Assembly: GCF_037975245.1 (NCBI RefSeq)
Contig: NC_092577.1
Location: 18,230,398-18,294,397, forward strand
Length of the DNA: 64,000 nucleotides
Direction of reading: 5' to 3'
From: Apostichopus japonicus
Taxonomy: Eukaryota; Echinodermata; Holothuroidea; Aspidochirotida; Stichopodidae
The translations under genes were made by a program, and so were the position numbers. Positions 22,267-34,954 of the stretch are shown in pieces. Positions within the stretch are counted from its first letter, which is position 1. Every line of letters starts with the position of its first letter. A model generated the notes under the pieces. That model saw nothing but the letters and a program-made list of their open reading frames with translations. It was not told the origin of the DNA and made no database searches.

Positions 22267-25089
22267 TACAAGTTGTTGGCTAAGGCTTTGTGCAACCGCC
22301 TTGCACTGGCTATGCCGCATCTTGTGGGTGATCTCCAGACTTGTGCAGTGAAGGGTCATTGCATCCAGCAAAACTTGTGGTTGTTGCGCGACTTGACCGA
22401 CTTTGTTATTGAACGAGATCTGCCATGTGCATTGGTGTCTCTGGACCAGCAGAAGGCCTTTGATATGGTGGATCGGGGGTTTTTAATGAATGTATTGGAG
22501 ACGTTTCAGTTGCACCCGGTTTTTCGTAAATGGATTCATTTGAAAATCCGCCCTTTAGTGGTACGGACATAAGGATTTTTGCTGCCTCGAGCATTCTTGC
22601 GGTATTCGCGGGAAATTTGATCTTCCGTGGCTATTGTCTATGCTTCATTCCTTTTCTATCCGACAGACGAAACTCGATTTTGGTATTTAGGATGCCAAAA
22701 TTTGAAATGCTCGAACGATTTAGTACGAAATTGCACCCTTAAAACTAAAAAATAGTCGTCTATAAAGCATTTTTCACGAAAACTCGTAATCCGGTTTACA
22801 ATTCAAGACATATTCTTCACGGCAAACTTCCTCCCCATCTTTATTTTGGCTTGAATCTCGTCCGTTTCAACTTGGACTGTACCATTATCTTTTGGTGTTG
22901 AGAATATACATTGTTATTAATTGAAATATGACAAAGCCATTGAAGAGATTGATATGATTCTAAGCTCCCCTTTTTTAATTATTAATAATGATTTATAAGT
23001 GATTTACATTAATATATGTAATGATTTAAACGCATTACAGTTAATAAAAGGATTATCTAAAAACCACTCTCCCCATTGTTTATCAACATCGAACATGCCA
23101 AAAATGTTACATCATATTGTACAGAACTTTCGTACGTCAGCGGGGAAAATCTATAGAGCTAACTTGCGTTAGCAGAAATAGTGGAACCCATACCTATCCA
23201 TGAACCATACTGTGCAACGATATACCCCTATCGTGATTTGCGAAGTGTGGCTCAAAGGCGAAAACTTCTATCATTTAATATATAGCATAAGTTGATGCTT
23301 GATGTTGCATTTTTTCCCTAAATTATCATTATAGGCTAGTTGTACAGACACTTTGCTTGAACTAAGTCACTAGTAATATTATAGCATCAGCCATAGATTT
23401 AATAAAATGATCTATTTCATGCTACAATAAGAGGGTTTGCTTGCTGAAATGATCCTATTATTATGTACAGCAACAATAATTTTATCCATACATCGCCCAT
23501 CATGCTTTTTTGCTTTAGGCCATCATCCCAGATATTCAATCTCACCATGATTGTACTGTAATAATGTCAAATAAATATGTAGAAATCAGCAATTGATTTT
23601 ACCAAAAAATTATTCTTTGTTAGTAAGTGGGTTCACTGGATTTTTAAATACCAGCTTTGGGGAGGGGTATTGTTGCTTCTAGAAGGATTGTTTTTTTTTT
23701 CTTCAAATTATTTACTATTGTCTCCTAGGAAGCTTGTAGAAGTCGATTACAGAAGCACATCTGGTCTTTGTTTGAGTAGGAGAAGGGAGACAATGGAAAA
23801 AATTAAAAGGGCCTGTGACTGGAAATGTCATGTGAAAGGTCAAAAATATACACAATTAATAAGTCCCACATGAAAACATGGGGGTGGAGGGGGGGTGGGG
23901 TGAGTGGAACATTGTCAGGCTCTGACTAGTAGTATGTGATAAAACTTAACAGTGTCATTAGTTCCCTCTTACATGCAGTCAGGGTGGGGTGGAGAGGGAC
24001 ACTGTTTGGTACAGGCAAAATAATGAAAAGCACAAAGAAAAGGATAACAAACAAGATTTTATCATTGTTAGGTTCTTTTTATTGTGTCCTATCACAGTGA
24101 ACAGCAGAAGAAGGCAAGGTATAAAGGTTTTCAGCATAAACATCAAGCTTCCTTTGGGTAGGATTTGTTCATGGGGGGGGGGGGTCTGATTGACTCTAGC
24201 GTTGCTTTGAAAGATCACAGATGGCATCATTGACATCTTTTGTAGCGATTTTTAAACTTTCCATTTGATAGGTCACTGGAACTCAAATTGTTGCTCTGTG
24301 TGAGAGCCTCTAGATGTAAACACATTCACTGCACTTATGTACAGTAAATACCAAAAGTTCTGAATTGTTCTGATATGGATTTTACACGATTTTGGGAAAT
24401 CTATGTTTAACAATGACAACTACTAAAAACTGCATATTATAGGCTCACAGAGTAAACAATAATTACTAGCAGCATTGTTCAGAAATATACTTTCACCTTT
24501 TGTTATGATTTCATGTATTGATTCTGACAAGAATATTCAAATGAAAAAAAAAAATCCAGTCCATTTAATAATATCATGTTCACATGGATTTGAAATCACA
24601 TTCTACTGACATCAGATGACCATTGCCTTGTTAACACAACTGCTGAGAATGAGTAATTTCTGTGAGGAAAAACCTGTACAGCTAATTAAAAACAAAGAGA
24701 AAGACAAGTCACACACTTATCTACTTAATCATCATGATCATATACAAAATGATTCTCAGTCACCACGTTCCTTTAAAAGTCAATTAAGCGAGGTTTACAT
24801 AAGTGATTATTGATCCATAATGCTTTTTAGAAATCTTTCTTTGTTTATATCGTTAACTCTGATAACTTAATTATTTTCCTTCTTTAGGGAGTGGCTCTAC
24901 TCGATAAGCCTTTCAGGTTTTTAGATCACTTCCTTTCTCTTTATACTCAATTTCATATCTGTAAACGTTTGTATGACATACAATGTACCGTATATTGAGA
25001 AAAAACAAATAAATGAAATAAATAAATAATAAAATAAAATAAATACCTGAAGAGAAAATTTCCACAGCAAGGAACCAAGTTCATTACAA

Positions 25090-26008
25090 TCTTCTCCATG
25101 TTGGAGAAAGACTGTTGATTAAGTGCATGAAAACGTGTACCTTCTTTTGCTTTAATTGATCCCAAATGTTGCCACCGCTTGCAATAGACCAATTAGCAAA
25201 GAGTATTGAGACGTGACAATTAATACTCACATCGGCAGCTGATGACCAAAATTATTGTCTTCTTGTGCTCAGCATATAGATATGGTTTGCAAGGTTCTCA
25301 CATTCTGACTACACATGACCTTTGACCACCAAAAACAATAAGTCTCTTGATTCTTGAACTCAGCGTGTCACAACAACGTTTTTAATAAGAAATTGGTCCA
25401 AGCTTCCTTTCTTGAGATATCAAGTTTAAAAGCAAGGCATCACAAACACATCACTCATCCACCTGCATGACTACAAATTATCATTTGAACCAAAAACTGA
25501 TATTTCTATCAATACAGAAATTATCTGGAGAACATTTCAACAACTGAGGCAGCTTTTAATTTAATTTTTAGGGGGAGAAAAGGATAGATCATTTGGAAGG
25601 AAACTGCACAACAGGAAAATGTAACATATTGACATGTATACCTTCAATGTGAAAAAAGGGCAACATACTGTGGTGCAAAATCTACACAATGATACAATAT
25701 TTCAGCCATTGACTGCAAAATGAAAAGCATGTGGCTAAGCTTGAAGCATAACTAGACCGTATGTGCTACCTTCACACTCTCACCAATAAGTCACCTGATA
25801 TTGCATACCACATTAAAATGTCCTACGCTATTCTTTGTGTAGGCCTAATGACATTTGTACCATTTGATGAACCTGCTGTACAAGAGCCTGTTCTGGGTTG
25901 GGGGGGGGGGGGGGATGGGTGGTTTATTGCTTACTCTACACACTAGTAATATCTTGAAATATACTAACACTCTCATAACTAAGAGAAACCTATATTGTAT
26001 CATATAGA
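25090..26008. other. TE-X interior, no gene recognised
   Basis: AT-rich sequence. The text around 25640-25760 (GGGCAACATACTG, GACTGCAAAATGAAAAGCATGTG) recurs in diverged form near 26960-27040, bracketing the tandem repeat. A G tract lies at 25900-25913. Confidence 0.45.
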
Positions 26009-26770
26009 TATCATATACAGTATAGTCTACTGATCTATTAGATATATGCCCCCAGTGTAGACCTCAAGTATTATTCAGCCACTAACAGTAAAGAGTATGT
26101 GGCAAAGCTTCACACCAAGTAATATGGTGTGTGCTGCCTTCACACTCTCACTTATTCCAGTTGCATGACAATACCTTAGGCCAATTGCCTATCATATACA
26201 GTATAGTCTACTGATCTATTAAATATATGCCCCCAGTGTAGACCTTACGTATTACAAAGTATTATTAAGCCACTAACAGAAACAGTAAGGAGTATGTGGC
26301 AAAGCTTCACACCAAGCAATATGGTGTGTGCTGCCTTCACACTCTCACTTATTCCAGTTGCATGACAATACCTTAGGCCAATTGCCTATCATATACAGTA
26401 TAGTCTACTGATCTATTAGATATATGCCCCCAGTGTAGACCTATGGTATTACAAAGTATTATTAAGCCACTTACAGAAACAGTAAAGAGTATGTGGCAAA
26501 GCTTCACACCAAGCAATATGGTGTGTGCTGCCTTCACACTCTCACTTATTCCAGTTGCATGACAATACCTTAGGCCAATTGCCTATCATATACAATATAG
26601 TCTAATGATCTATTAGATATATTCCCCCAGTGTAAACCTTAAGTATTACAAAGTTTAATCCACTAACAGAAACAGTAAAGAGTATGTGGCAAAGCTTCAC
26701 ACCAAGCAACATGGTGTGTGCTGCCTTCACACTCTCAATTATTCCAGTTGCCTGACAATACCTTAGGCAA
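26009..26770 (+). repeat. Four tandem repeats of ~180-197 bp inside TE-X
   Basis: Units start at TATCATATACA near 26009, 26190, 26387 and 26584. Each includes TCTACTGATCTATTAGATAT, CCCCCAGTGTAGACC, AGAGTATGTGGCAAAGCTTC and CAATACCTTAGGC. The first unit is shorter through an internal deletion. Confidence 0.9.
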
Positions 26771-28863
26771 ACCATATTAACTTAACTACTATACATACAT
26801 AGACCTATCTTGGGATAAACCTAGAGACATTAGTGTCATTCAATGAGACTCACTGTAGACTAGTATTGATAACATACTTGTACTGTAGCTATGGGTTTGT
26901 GGGTTTGGGGAGGGTTGGGGCAAATTGACTTCACTTGGAGAATTGCCATACCTTCAGTGTGAAAAAGGGCAACCAGACCTACTTCACAATGATACAGTAT
27001 TCAGCGATTGACTGCAAAAACGAAAAGCATGTGACCATGTGGTTTGTGCTGCCTCAAAGCTCTCACACATAACAGTCTCCTTATGCAAACGACATTTGAA
27101 TTTTATATTAGACCTGCCAATAGTTGTATAGTCCAATAACACTAAAGCAGCCTATTCTTAGGGTATTTAAACTTAAGAGGAAAGGTGTTGGTGGTTGACT
27201 GCTGGCAAATAAAATGAAAGCCATGATCCTCACACTGCACGAGATGGTAGGTACTATCTTCATTGTCTCAATAAAATGGGTCACATAAAAATGAAAATAT
27301 TAGTTTCCTCGACTCCATAAACCCATCCAAAAGTTTATCCTCAATGTTGTTTTCTTTTTTAATATTACATCTGCACCTGGTATTTGAAGGATTGCCATCA
27401 CCTGTACTTTTGTCAGGCAGTTTATGCGCTGGTAGTTGAAGCCTTCCAACCACTTTGTTGGCCTTTCAAGCTCTGGCTACTACCGGGAAATGGAGAACGA
27501 CAGGACATTCTTCCAAGTAGTTTTCTGCCATCCATGACAGAACTTTTCTGTCACAACTCACTTCTTCAGAAGCGGAGCGTCTACTTTGTTTCTTGATTTG
27601 CTTAGCTTTGCTGCTTTTTTACTTTCTCCTTCTCTATTCTTCTCAAGGTCAACAGTTAGTTCTACAAGACAAACAAGCAATAAATGAACAGTGTGCAAAG
27701 ATCATAATCTGTGACTTGGCTTTTAGTTTCAAAGTTTTCTCTTGTATGGGCCCAATTCAATTAGGATGGTAGGGGTGGGGTCGTAATGATTTGCCTGAAG
27801 ATTTTTGTGGTACTCAACTGTGCCAACTGTGTAGTTCTCAACTATGCCATGTGAAAAGTAAAAGTCAATATGGTGTCTCATTAATGAATGGGTTCTATTT
27901 GACCCTACCAGAGATAACAATACATTGCCCATGTTTTCATTGAAATATTCCCCCCCCCCCCTTGTAATCCACCTGTCCTGCTGCACCTATGGTCACAAGA
28001 TACAATCCTTTTTCAAAAGTGGAGAATGGAGAGGTGGGGTGTGCGACATCATGCATTAATTGAAAGGGATTTGAGCCCAAAATTTAAAATTATACACGGT
28101 ACAATAGAGTACAGTGGTAGTCACAAGCCTCCTCCTCCTGTAAATTAATCATTTAGCTCATTTGTTAAACACTTGTTGGTGGCTGTTTACTCTTGAGAAT
28201 TGTGCCCCTTGCCATAAAGTATACCATAAAGCAAGAGATCTTGGTATTTTGTTATTAAACAGAACAATTAGTTTATCTGCAATGTGGCAGGCAGTACCAC
28301 CAGAATATACAGTAGGGACTTCAGAACAACTACTAATTATCGTTAGGTAAAAAATATGTCAGCCCAACTTAAACTCTTATGATAAGCAAAGTGCTTTTTC
28401 CTGTAGGTCTTTACAAACGGTCTTACAAGCCATAAAGACTAAAAACTGACCTGGCACATGGAACTAGGCTTAGCCTAGTCAGAGCCTAGAGTTTACTAGG
28501 ATGGATGCACTCATTTTGTGCATGCATCAAAATGGCGTTGGCCCTATATATGCCAGATATTCAAATATGGACACCTTTGGTCAATTTACCTCAGCTCTAG
28601 ACATCAGTCACCGTGATTGTTCATTGATAATAACTGAGAACAATTGAAAAGTAGGCTCCACCTTGGCTAGGTCATGGCTAGTAAGACACGACCTAGCCTC
28701 TTAGGTTTAGATAAGGTTTTTCTTTAACTTGTAATAAACTAATAATAGTAGAAAAGAAAGCATCAGGAGGGACAGTCAAATACACATCAATGACCCTATG
28801 GCATAGATAAAACCCTGAAGGCACAAAAGATCAGAACCGATTATAATACTTAAAGTATACAAA
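26771..28863. other. TE-X interior, no gene supported
   Basis: Small open frames (for example plus 27384-27596, minus 27729-27986) lack recognisable domains and have no supporting splice structure. If TE-X has an exon, the stretch around 27250-27600 is the most coding-like, but I cannot support a call. Confidence 0.4.
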
Positions 28864-29125
28864 GTGGCTATTCTTACGACTAGTCGTAAGAATAATTTCT
28901 GACTACGCATGCGCAGTTGCTATTTTATGGCCAGGAGTACTATTTTTACGACGAGGCGTAACAATTTCCAGTCAGGGTTAGGATTGAGGTTTAGGGTTAT
29001 GTTCAGGGTTAGGGTAACCCCTACTACATGCGCAGTTGCTTTATTTACTTTACTGCGCTTGAATTCGCCTTTGTCGTAAGAATAGTTAATAAATAATTGT
29101 TACGACTAGTCGTAAGAATAGCCAC
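28864..29125. mobile_element. 262-bp MITE with self-palindromic ends
   Basis: The ends GTGGCTATTCTTACGACTAG and its inverse (CTAGTCGTAAGAATAGCCAC) bound the element. Each end also contains the internal palindrome TTACGACTAGTCGTAA, so each TIR can fold alone. The interior includes a short run of TTAGGG-like text. No TSD was identified with confidence. Confidence 0.75.
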
Positions 29126-30146
29126 GGCCTAAAGTATATACTTGTCCAAACATTGTTTAACTCATTCACACTACTTGTAGTTCTAGACTAAGCTTGTACT
29201 GTAGTTCTTGCAATACAACTACAAGTAGGCCTCGGCTAGTGTTCTCAGTAGTATAACTATTAGTATTAGGCTAGGCCTATGCTATAATACACAAAAATAC
29301 TGTGATGCGCATGGCTACAAATTTCGAGGATGCAAAACATAAACAAAGGCATAGAACCTAGCCTATATCTAAGCTTCCTTAGCATTTGACGAAACGAAAC
29401 AAGGATTGGAGTGATGTGATTGTGATACAGGGCAAGCCTAGGCCACAGGCACTCGTAACGTTATGTGTGTGTAGTGTATAGTATATAATCTCCGTGTTTA
29501 TATACTATACACCTACATAACGGTTAGAGTAGCAGCTCCCTGGTCTACGCTAGATAGCGTAGCATAGTTCTAACTAGAAAGTAGAAGTTCTAGGCTACAT
29601 AGCGTAGTACTCACCTCTTCAATCAAAGTCTTTTCTGTACCATTGTACTTGATCAAAGGGCCGAGACACAAATAAGGGCATTTAATTCCAATTTTAACTT
29701 GATAGCGACCAAATCTTTAGACCAAGGCAAAGTGTTTACAACGCTGTAGTGCATCAGATTCACGATCGCCGGGTTTCGCTGGTCTCGCCGGAACTGAAAT
29801 ACGCGGGTTTTTCTTCTAGGGAGGGTGCACGCTGAGAGATCGGCACAATTTGAACGTTCAGATCAGAATTAAACTTCTCAGACTGACCTATTTTGATGAA
29901 TACTGCATCAAATTGGTTAATTCGACCACTTGGTTAATCAATTTGTTAATTAACCAATTGGTTAATCATCAAACGTAAAAATTATGTTTAATTTGCGTGC
30001 ATGGCTAAGGTGAATCACGCTACTTGAGAGGGAAATAGTTACGTAATATACAAGCTGACTTTCCAAACTAATAACCTTGAATGGTGCAGAAACGGCCAGT
30101 GTCCATCAGTGAACGTCCGTGCTACTAAAGGGCGGATTCTCACATG

Positions 30147-31797
30147 TTCTGTTTTGTATCAGGACAGTTTCAGTTCTGTTATCGTTAATGGGTCTTGTTC
30201 GGAGGTTTTTAACGTGGAGAGGGGGGTGCGCCAGGGGTGCCCTCTGTCTCCATTACTTTGTTTTGTTTAGCGAGCCCCTGTCTCGTCTTTTGGAAGGGGA
30301 CTCAAGACTTGTTCCATTCGTTGTGCCAGGGGGGTGCCAAAGTGAAGTGCGTTCAATATGCGGATGACGTCACGTGTGTTATTTCGAGTCTGGGCTCCTT
30401 TCGTGCCCTCTCGCAGGATTTATCTATCTTTGAGAGAGCTACCGGGGCGAAGTTGAATCCGGAAAAGACAAAGGGCCTTCGCCTTGGTAGCTGGAGATAC
30501 AGAGACTTACCATTCGGTGCATCGTGGTCGGATCAAAATATCAAAATTAATGGTATATGGTTCGGCTACGATGCACCTTGTGATGTAACCTGGAACGAGA
30601 GGGCCGAGGTGCTTGAGAGCAGGCTCGAAACCTTTGGCACCCGCTGGCTTTCGATCGTAGGGAAAGTCACCGTAGTTAATCGTTTTGTTTCGCCCATCTT
30701 GTGGTACCCGGGCGCGGTGTATCCAATTCCGCGTCGCGTCCTGTTGCGGTTGGAGAGCGATATTTTCATTTATTTGGTCGGGTGGTACAGAGCTTGTCAA
30801 TAGGGCGGTAATGTACCAAAAACTGGAGAAGGGTGGGTTAGGGGTGGTTCATCTGGGAAGTAAATTGACCTTTTTGTTATTTAAGCAATTGTTTGTAGCG
30901 GTAACTGACCCAGGGTTACCTTCTTCATATTTTCTACGTTTTTGGGGCGGTTTGCACCTGCGTCGATGGGTCCCGGCGCTGTTTAGCAACAGAGAACCGC
31001 ATAGTAGTACTCCAAACAGGGTGGTGCGTGTCACTTGCTCCGCTCTGATTGAATTGCCCCCTGTTGACCTGTCACAGTCGGCCCTCGTTCACAGTTCGTT
31101 ACGGGATAGGGCCTTGAATGCAATTTTTGTACAAGGACGTCATTCTGCCGAAGTATGGCGTTCGGTGCATTCGAGGCAGAATGGTTGCAGGCTCCGTGAT
31201 CTTGCATGGAGAATTGCACACGGTGCCTTGGTGACCAACCTTAAAAGGTATCATTGGCGATTGGGTGATGGACTATGCCCAAGGACCGGCTGTGACAGCT
31301 TAGAGAGTACCGCTCATGTTTTTTTTTGGCATTGTTGCTTTGTTTTAAACTTATGGGAGTGGTTCCAGACCTGGACCGACCGTGTAACGGGAGAGCGTTC
31401 ATGGTCGCTAGGACAGGGCCTTATATTATATGGGGTAGACCCTCCAGTTTGTTCGGTTGCTGTATTGCATCGCATTATTTTTGTTTGCTCTATTGTGAAA
31501 AGACATGTTTGGCGGAATAGATGTGATGTGGTTTTTAGGGGGAAGGTTGCCAGTTGGCAGGCAGTCCTGGAGGCGGTGAAGTCTGACATTCGCCTTCAGG
31601 TTGAAGGCGATTTTCGCCGTTTATCTGGGGCTGCCTTTTTTGGACAGTGGTGTGCTGGGGAGGGGTTTTTCGTTTCGCTGCGTGCGGGTCGTCCTTTTGT
31701 AGTTTTTGGAATGTTTCTGTGGGGGGGGGGGGTGTTGGTCGTTTTTTGTCGCTGCAGGTCGGCGGGCGTATGTTGTTTTTTGGCTCGCTTGACCTGA
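30147..31797 (+). pseudogene. LINE copy B ORF2, RT core to C-terminal zinc finger
   Basis: The frame resumes after TE-X with VRQGCPLS-like text, broken by indels near 30225-30350. YADDVTCVISSLGSF holds the catalytic Asp pair (30357-30400). The segment to about 30790 is open, then a frameshift, then an open stretch 30685-31797 carries LRDLAWRIAHGALVTNLKRY and the zinc-finger cysteines (CPRTGC, then HVFFWHCC). The missing N-terminal half is 22139-22536 and upstream. Confidence 0.8.
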
Positions 31798-31805
31798 GTT
31801 TCGTT

Positions 31806-31882
31806 TTTCAGAATGGGATGGTTCGGTAGTGCCGTTTGGCCGTGACCTTTTGTATCCCGCATGGCGGATCACGTAAAAGCAC
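31806..31882 (+). mobile_element. LINE copy B 3' terminal hairpin
   Basis: GTTCGGTAGTGCCGTTTGGC leads into a CCCGC-atg-GCGG hairpin and CACGTAAAAGCAC. This module is common to copies B, C and F and to the isolated tail at 18631. It is probably the signal recognised by the LINE reverse transcriptase. Confidence 0.75.
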
Positions 31883-31916
31883 CTTTCTACTATGTATAAC
31901 TGTATATGTAGGCATC

Positions 31917-34900
31917 ATGGCAGATCGACGGTCCTCTAAGATTCCCAAGAAACAAACAGAACAAGATAACAAATTGCTTCAAGCCAAATCAAGAGGAACC
32001 AGGAGAAACACGATCTGTTGTAACACCTGCTCCCCCTGAACACCCCAACAGGAGCAATAACAACAACGCGTCGGGTGGTGCTACTGCTATACACCATGTT
32101 CAACAAACTATTAGCAGCGATGAGGAAATTGCCACTGAGGAATCTACCAATGCAAAGGCAAGCAGTCAACACATGGGGCCTTCTGATGGGCCGATAGATA
32201 TCATGACCGGAATTCCTAGGAGACGAAATCTGCCTGATTCTCCATACCACCCAGAAGATACATCATGTATCCCACCAAAAGTTGCAAAACAGCAGTTCCA
32301 TTTTCAAGCTAAATGGTTTAGTATGTACTCATGGCTACACTACGACCATGAAAAAGAAGGTGTGCTGTGTTTTTCCTGTCATGACGCATATCAGAAAGGC
32401 CTTGCGTTCATCACTACTGGATTCCAAAATTTTCAAAAAGTCATGGGACGTGGCAAGAAGGCACTGGACCGATTTCAGCAACACCAATTGTCATCTACAC
32501 ACAATTTTGCACTCAGCCAGTTGAAAGCACAGGAGGCTAAAACTGTGAGAGCACTAATAGACTCTCATTCTGCAAAACAGCAAGAAATCCACAGAAGAAA
32601 TCTTGTAAGGGTATTTACTTCAGTAAGATACCTTGTACGCCAAGGCATGGCATTTCGAGGACATGACGAGGAAAACGTAAATTTTTGTCAACTGTCAAGT
32701 TGCGAAGTGAGGATGATCCGCACTTGGATCCATACCTTTCCCGTGATACTAACTTCACCTCCCATCAAGCCCAGGAAGAGATTATGCAGATGCTAAGCCA
32801 CAGCATTATCCGTGATATTGTTAAGGACATACGTGGTCATGTGGTATTCGCGGTAATGGTGGATGGTATGCAGGACATTAATGGAACTGAACAAGAGTCT
32901 TTGTTTCAGATCCGTTGATGATGAGCTTAATGTCAGAGAAGATTTCATAGGTTTGTATGAAATGGCATCTTCCACCGGTGAGGCTATCTCCATTATGATA
33001 CTGGATGTAATCGCTCGTCTTGGCCGTTCAGTCGAGAAGTTACGTGCAAGTACAGAGGGTGCCAAGCTAAGATAAAAGAGAAGCAGCCACTAGCGATGTA
33101 CTTTCACTGCAGCTCACATGTCTCCAACTTAGCCATGAAGGATGCTGTTACAGAGTGTACTCTGGTGCGTGATGCCCTACAGTGGGTCCATGAACTTGGT
33201 GTTCTCTACAGGAGATCAGGCAAATAGAAGGTATGTCAAATTTGTTATCATTATGAATATGCATGATATCATTCTCTCAATTATAAAGCATAGAGAGTAA
33301 CACAGCAGAATGACACAGTCAAATTCAATTGCAAAGTTATAGTTTTAAGAATTTGTGGATCTTTACTAATGCCAACATTATGCTATGACCTTACTTAGGA
33401 ATGTAGGAGCTGTGGCCGTCCTTAGGCTTGCCTAGATCATCAATGCTTCAGTACTCCACTGAGTCCACAATGCAGGACCCCATGCAGTGTTCATTGGAAG
33501 TGAAAGAAAACCACGTGGCTATGACGTTATCATCATCTTCGGAAGGTTTCGCTTATCATTGTTCTGAGCATTTTGAGAATGACCCATCATCCTTGTGATA
33601 GCGAAGATACTATTCACTGAGAATCCCTAAATTTCCCTTTAAGCTGGAGATCCGATGGTCTATTACAGGGACAGTGACAGAAAATCTGAATCTTCAGTGA
33701 AAATTAACTTCACCAATGCATTTAGCAGTTGTACCAAAGACAGTGCCCTCTATCTATATTCTTTGTACTTATCTTTTAGGGCATATTCAAGGACATCGCT
33801 GCAGATATTGAAGGGTTGGGAGGTACCAGCTCAGCCAATATCAGACCATAATGCCCAACTCGGTGACTCTTGTCGTCAAGCTGCGGTTGACGCTGTTATT
33901 CAAAACTATGAAGCAATTCTGGCCAGCCTGGAAGAAATGTCCCACGGGATATCCGATACCTCTGCCAAAGCAAACGGCCTCCTTGATAGATTTCAGATAG
34001 CAGAGGTTTCCCTTGCTTTGAAAGTGGCAAACAAACCACTAGCATCACTGGAAACACTCAACCGTGGACTTCATTCGAAGTCTGCTAACATTTCAGGTGA
34101 GAGTTTAGGTCGTTATTAATAGGATTAAAAAATAACATTGAATGGCAGGGACATGTAAAATGAATATGTTGGAAATGAATATGTTGGTAAACATGTTCAT
34201 GGGCAATGTAGTTCAATTGACCAATTTTAAGTTACTCAAACTCCTTTACTTTTTTTGCATTTTCTGAAATCAGGAATGCTGGCATCTGTTGCTAAGACCA
34301 CTGCACAGCTCGAAGAGCTCCGTAATGCTGAGGCATTTCACGAAATCTTTGGAGAGACGAGTCTAGCAGCAGACAAGTACGACCTACACCCGCTTCAGAT
34401 ACCAAGACGGAGGCAACCACCAAAGCGGATTACAGGGCCAGCTGCAAGCTACCAACCCACAACTGCTGAGGAATACTACAGGATACAGTATTATAAGCTT
34501 GTTGATGGGATGCTTGGCAATCTTCACGAGAGGTTCGATATTTCTTCCAATGCTGGCCTTTCAGATTACAATGATCTGCAAAAAAATCTTACAAGAGGTG
34601 CGTTTCCTCTTTTGAATTTTGAATGTAAACTTACCTGGTAGATAACATATGCCCATTTATGTCAGAAAAGTATTCCAGATAGTACTGTTTAGACTGTTTG
34701 TTTTCTTATTCATAGGAAACGTTGACGAAGTGATCGTAAAGAAATACCCAGAGCTGTCAGATCTAAACCCAACAGCATTCAAGACGCAGCTGGATATGTT
34801 TCTACAGACAACAAATGCCACATCCATACATGAAGCCAGACTGGCTTTTCGTGGAATGTCAACAGAAGTAAGGGCTCTGTTCCCCCATGTGCTGATGCTC

Positions 34901-34950
34901 CTCCGTCTTTTATTGGTCTGTCCCGTTACCTCATGCGAATGTGAGTTGTA
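31917..34950 (+). pseudogene. hAT-type/ZMYM1-like transposase-derived gene, decayed and C-terminally cut
   Basis: Starting at ATG 31917, discontinuous frames give a low-complexity N-terminus, then a TTF-type zinc-finger-like segment (WLHYDHEKEGVLCFSCHDAY, then HQLSSTHNFAL), a DUF4371-like region (VFAVMVDGMQDINGTEQESL, DDELNVREDFIGLYEMASST), helical parts (AAVDAVIQNYEAILASLEEM) and the start of the hATC dimerisation domain (LLRLLLVCPVTSCECE). Frames shift near 32010 and 32690, and a TGA at 32916-32918 interrupts. Likely introns end at AG|GAATGC (34273) and AG|GAAACG (34716) with donors at 34096 and 34600. The hATC domain is cut at 34950, where a LINE 5' end begins. It is related to hAT transposases and ZMYM1-like proteins. 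Not functional as read. Confidence 0.75.
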
Positions 34951-34954
34951 GTTT

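Larger units (their letters stand above)
19397..22536 (+). pseudogene. LINE copy B ORF2, endonuclease end and N-terminal RT (interrupted)
   Basis: Coding-like pieces give SDHDTVVARVVLASFFP (end of the APE-type endonuclease), then LWKALSKMKNGKSPGF, DLRAVFEDAFQNGLLNQSYF, MISLLPKSG, and LVSLDQQKAFDMVDR with the first RT aspartate. The reading frame is broken by three insertions and extra indels (a CTGAGG and TGA near 21565-21580). An in-frame tandem expansion of five codons is at 22207-22266. This cannot make protein. Confidence 0.8.
22537..30146 (+). mobile_element. TE-X copy 2: 7.6-kb DNA element with ~32-bp TIRs inside LINE copy B
   Basis: The left end (22537-22568, CATTTGAAAATCCGCCC and on) and the right end (30115-30146) are inverted repeats over about 32 bases with few mismatches. 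The LINE RT sequence breaks at 22536 and resumes at 30147 at the same point as in copy F (about 43761), which proves insertion. Flanking bases are TT on both sides, so the TSD would be about 2 bp and is not diagnostic. Apart from short frames, no transposase is visible in 7.6 kb. Contents are a region shared with copy 1 (22537-25085), a tandem repeat (26009-26770), a MITE (28864-29125) and a few short open frames. The superfamily is unknown. Confidence 0.75.
19397..31882 (+). mobile_element. Tx1-like LINE copy B, 5'-truncated and split by four nested insertions
   Basis: LINE pieces 19397-19553, 19819-20018, 21528-21968, 22139-22536 and 30147-31882 follow one another collinearly. Together they encode the end of the APE endonuclease, the whole RT region and the zinc finger, then the 3' UTR and terminal hairpin. 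They are separated by a 256-bp MITE, a 1501-bp hAT-type element, a 164-bp U2-headed insertion and the 7.6-kb TE-X. The first three are bracketed by target duplications that reconstruct the uninterrupted LINE seen in copies E and F. The copy starts inside the endonuclease, so it is 5'-truncated. Confidence 0.85.

Noticed and set aside
28975-29020. TTAGGG-like telomeric repeats
   Set aside because: Only three or four imperfect units, inside a MITE; not a telomere or a convincing interstitial array.
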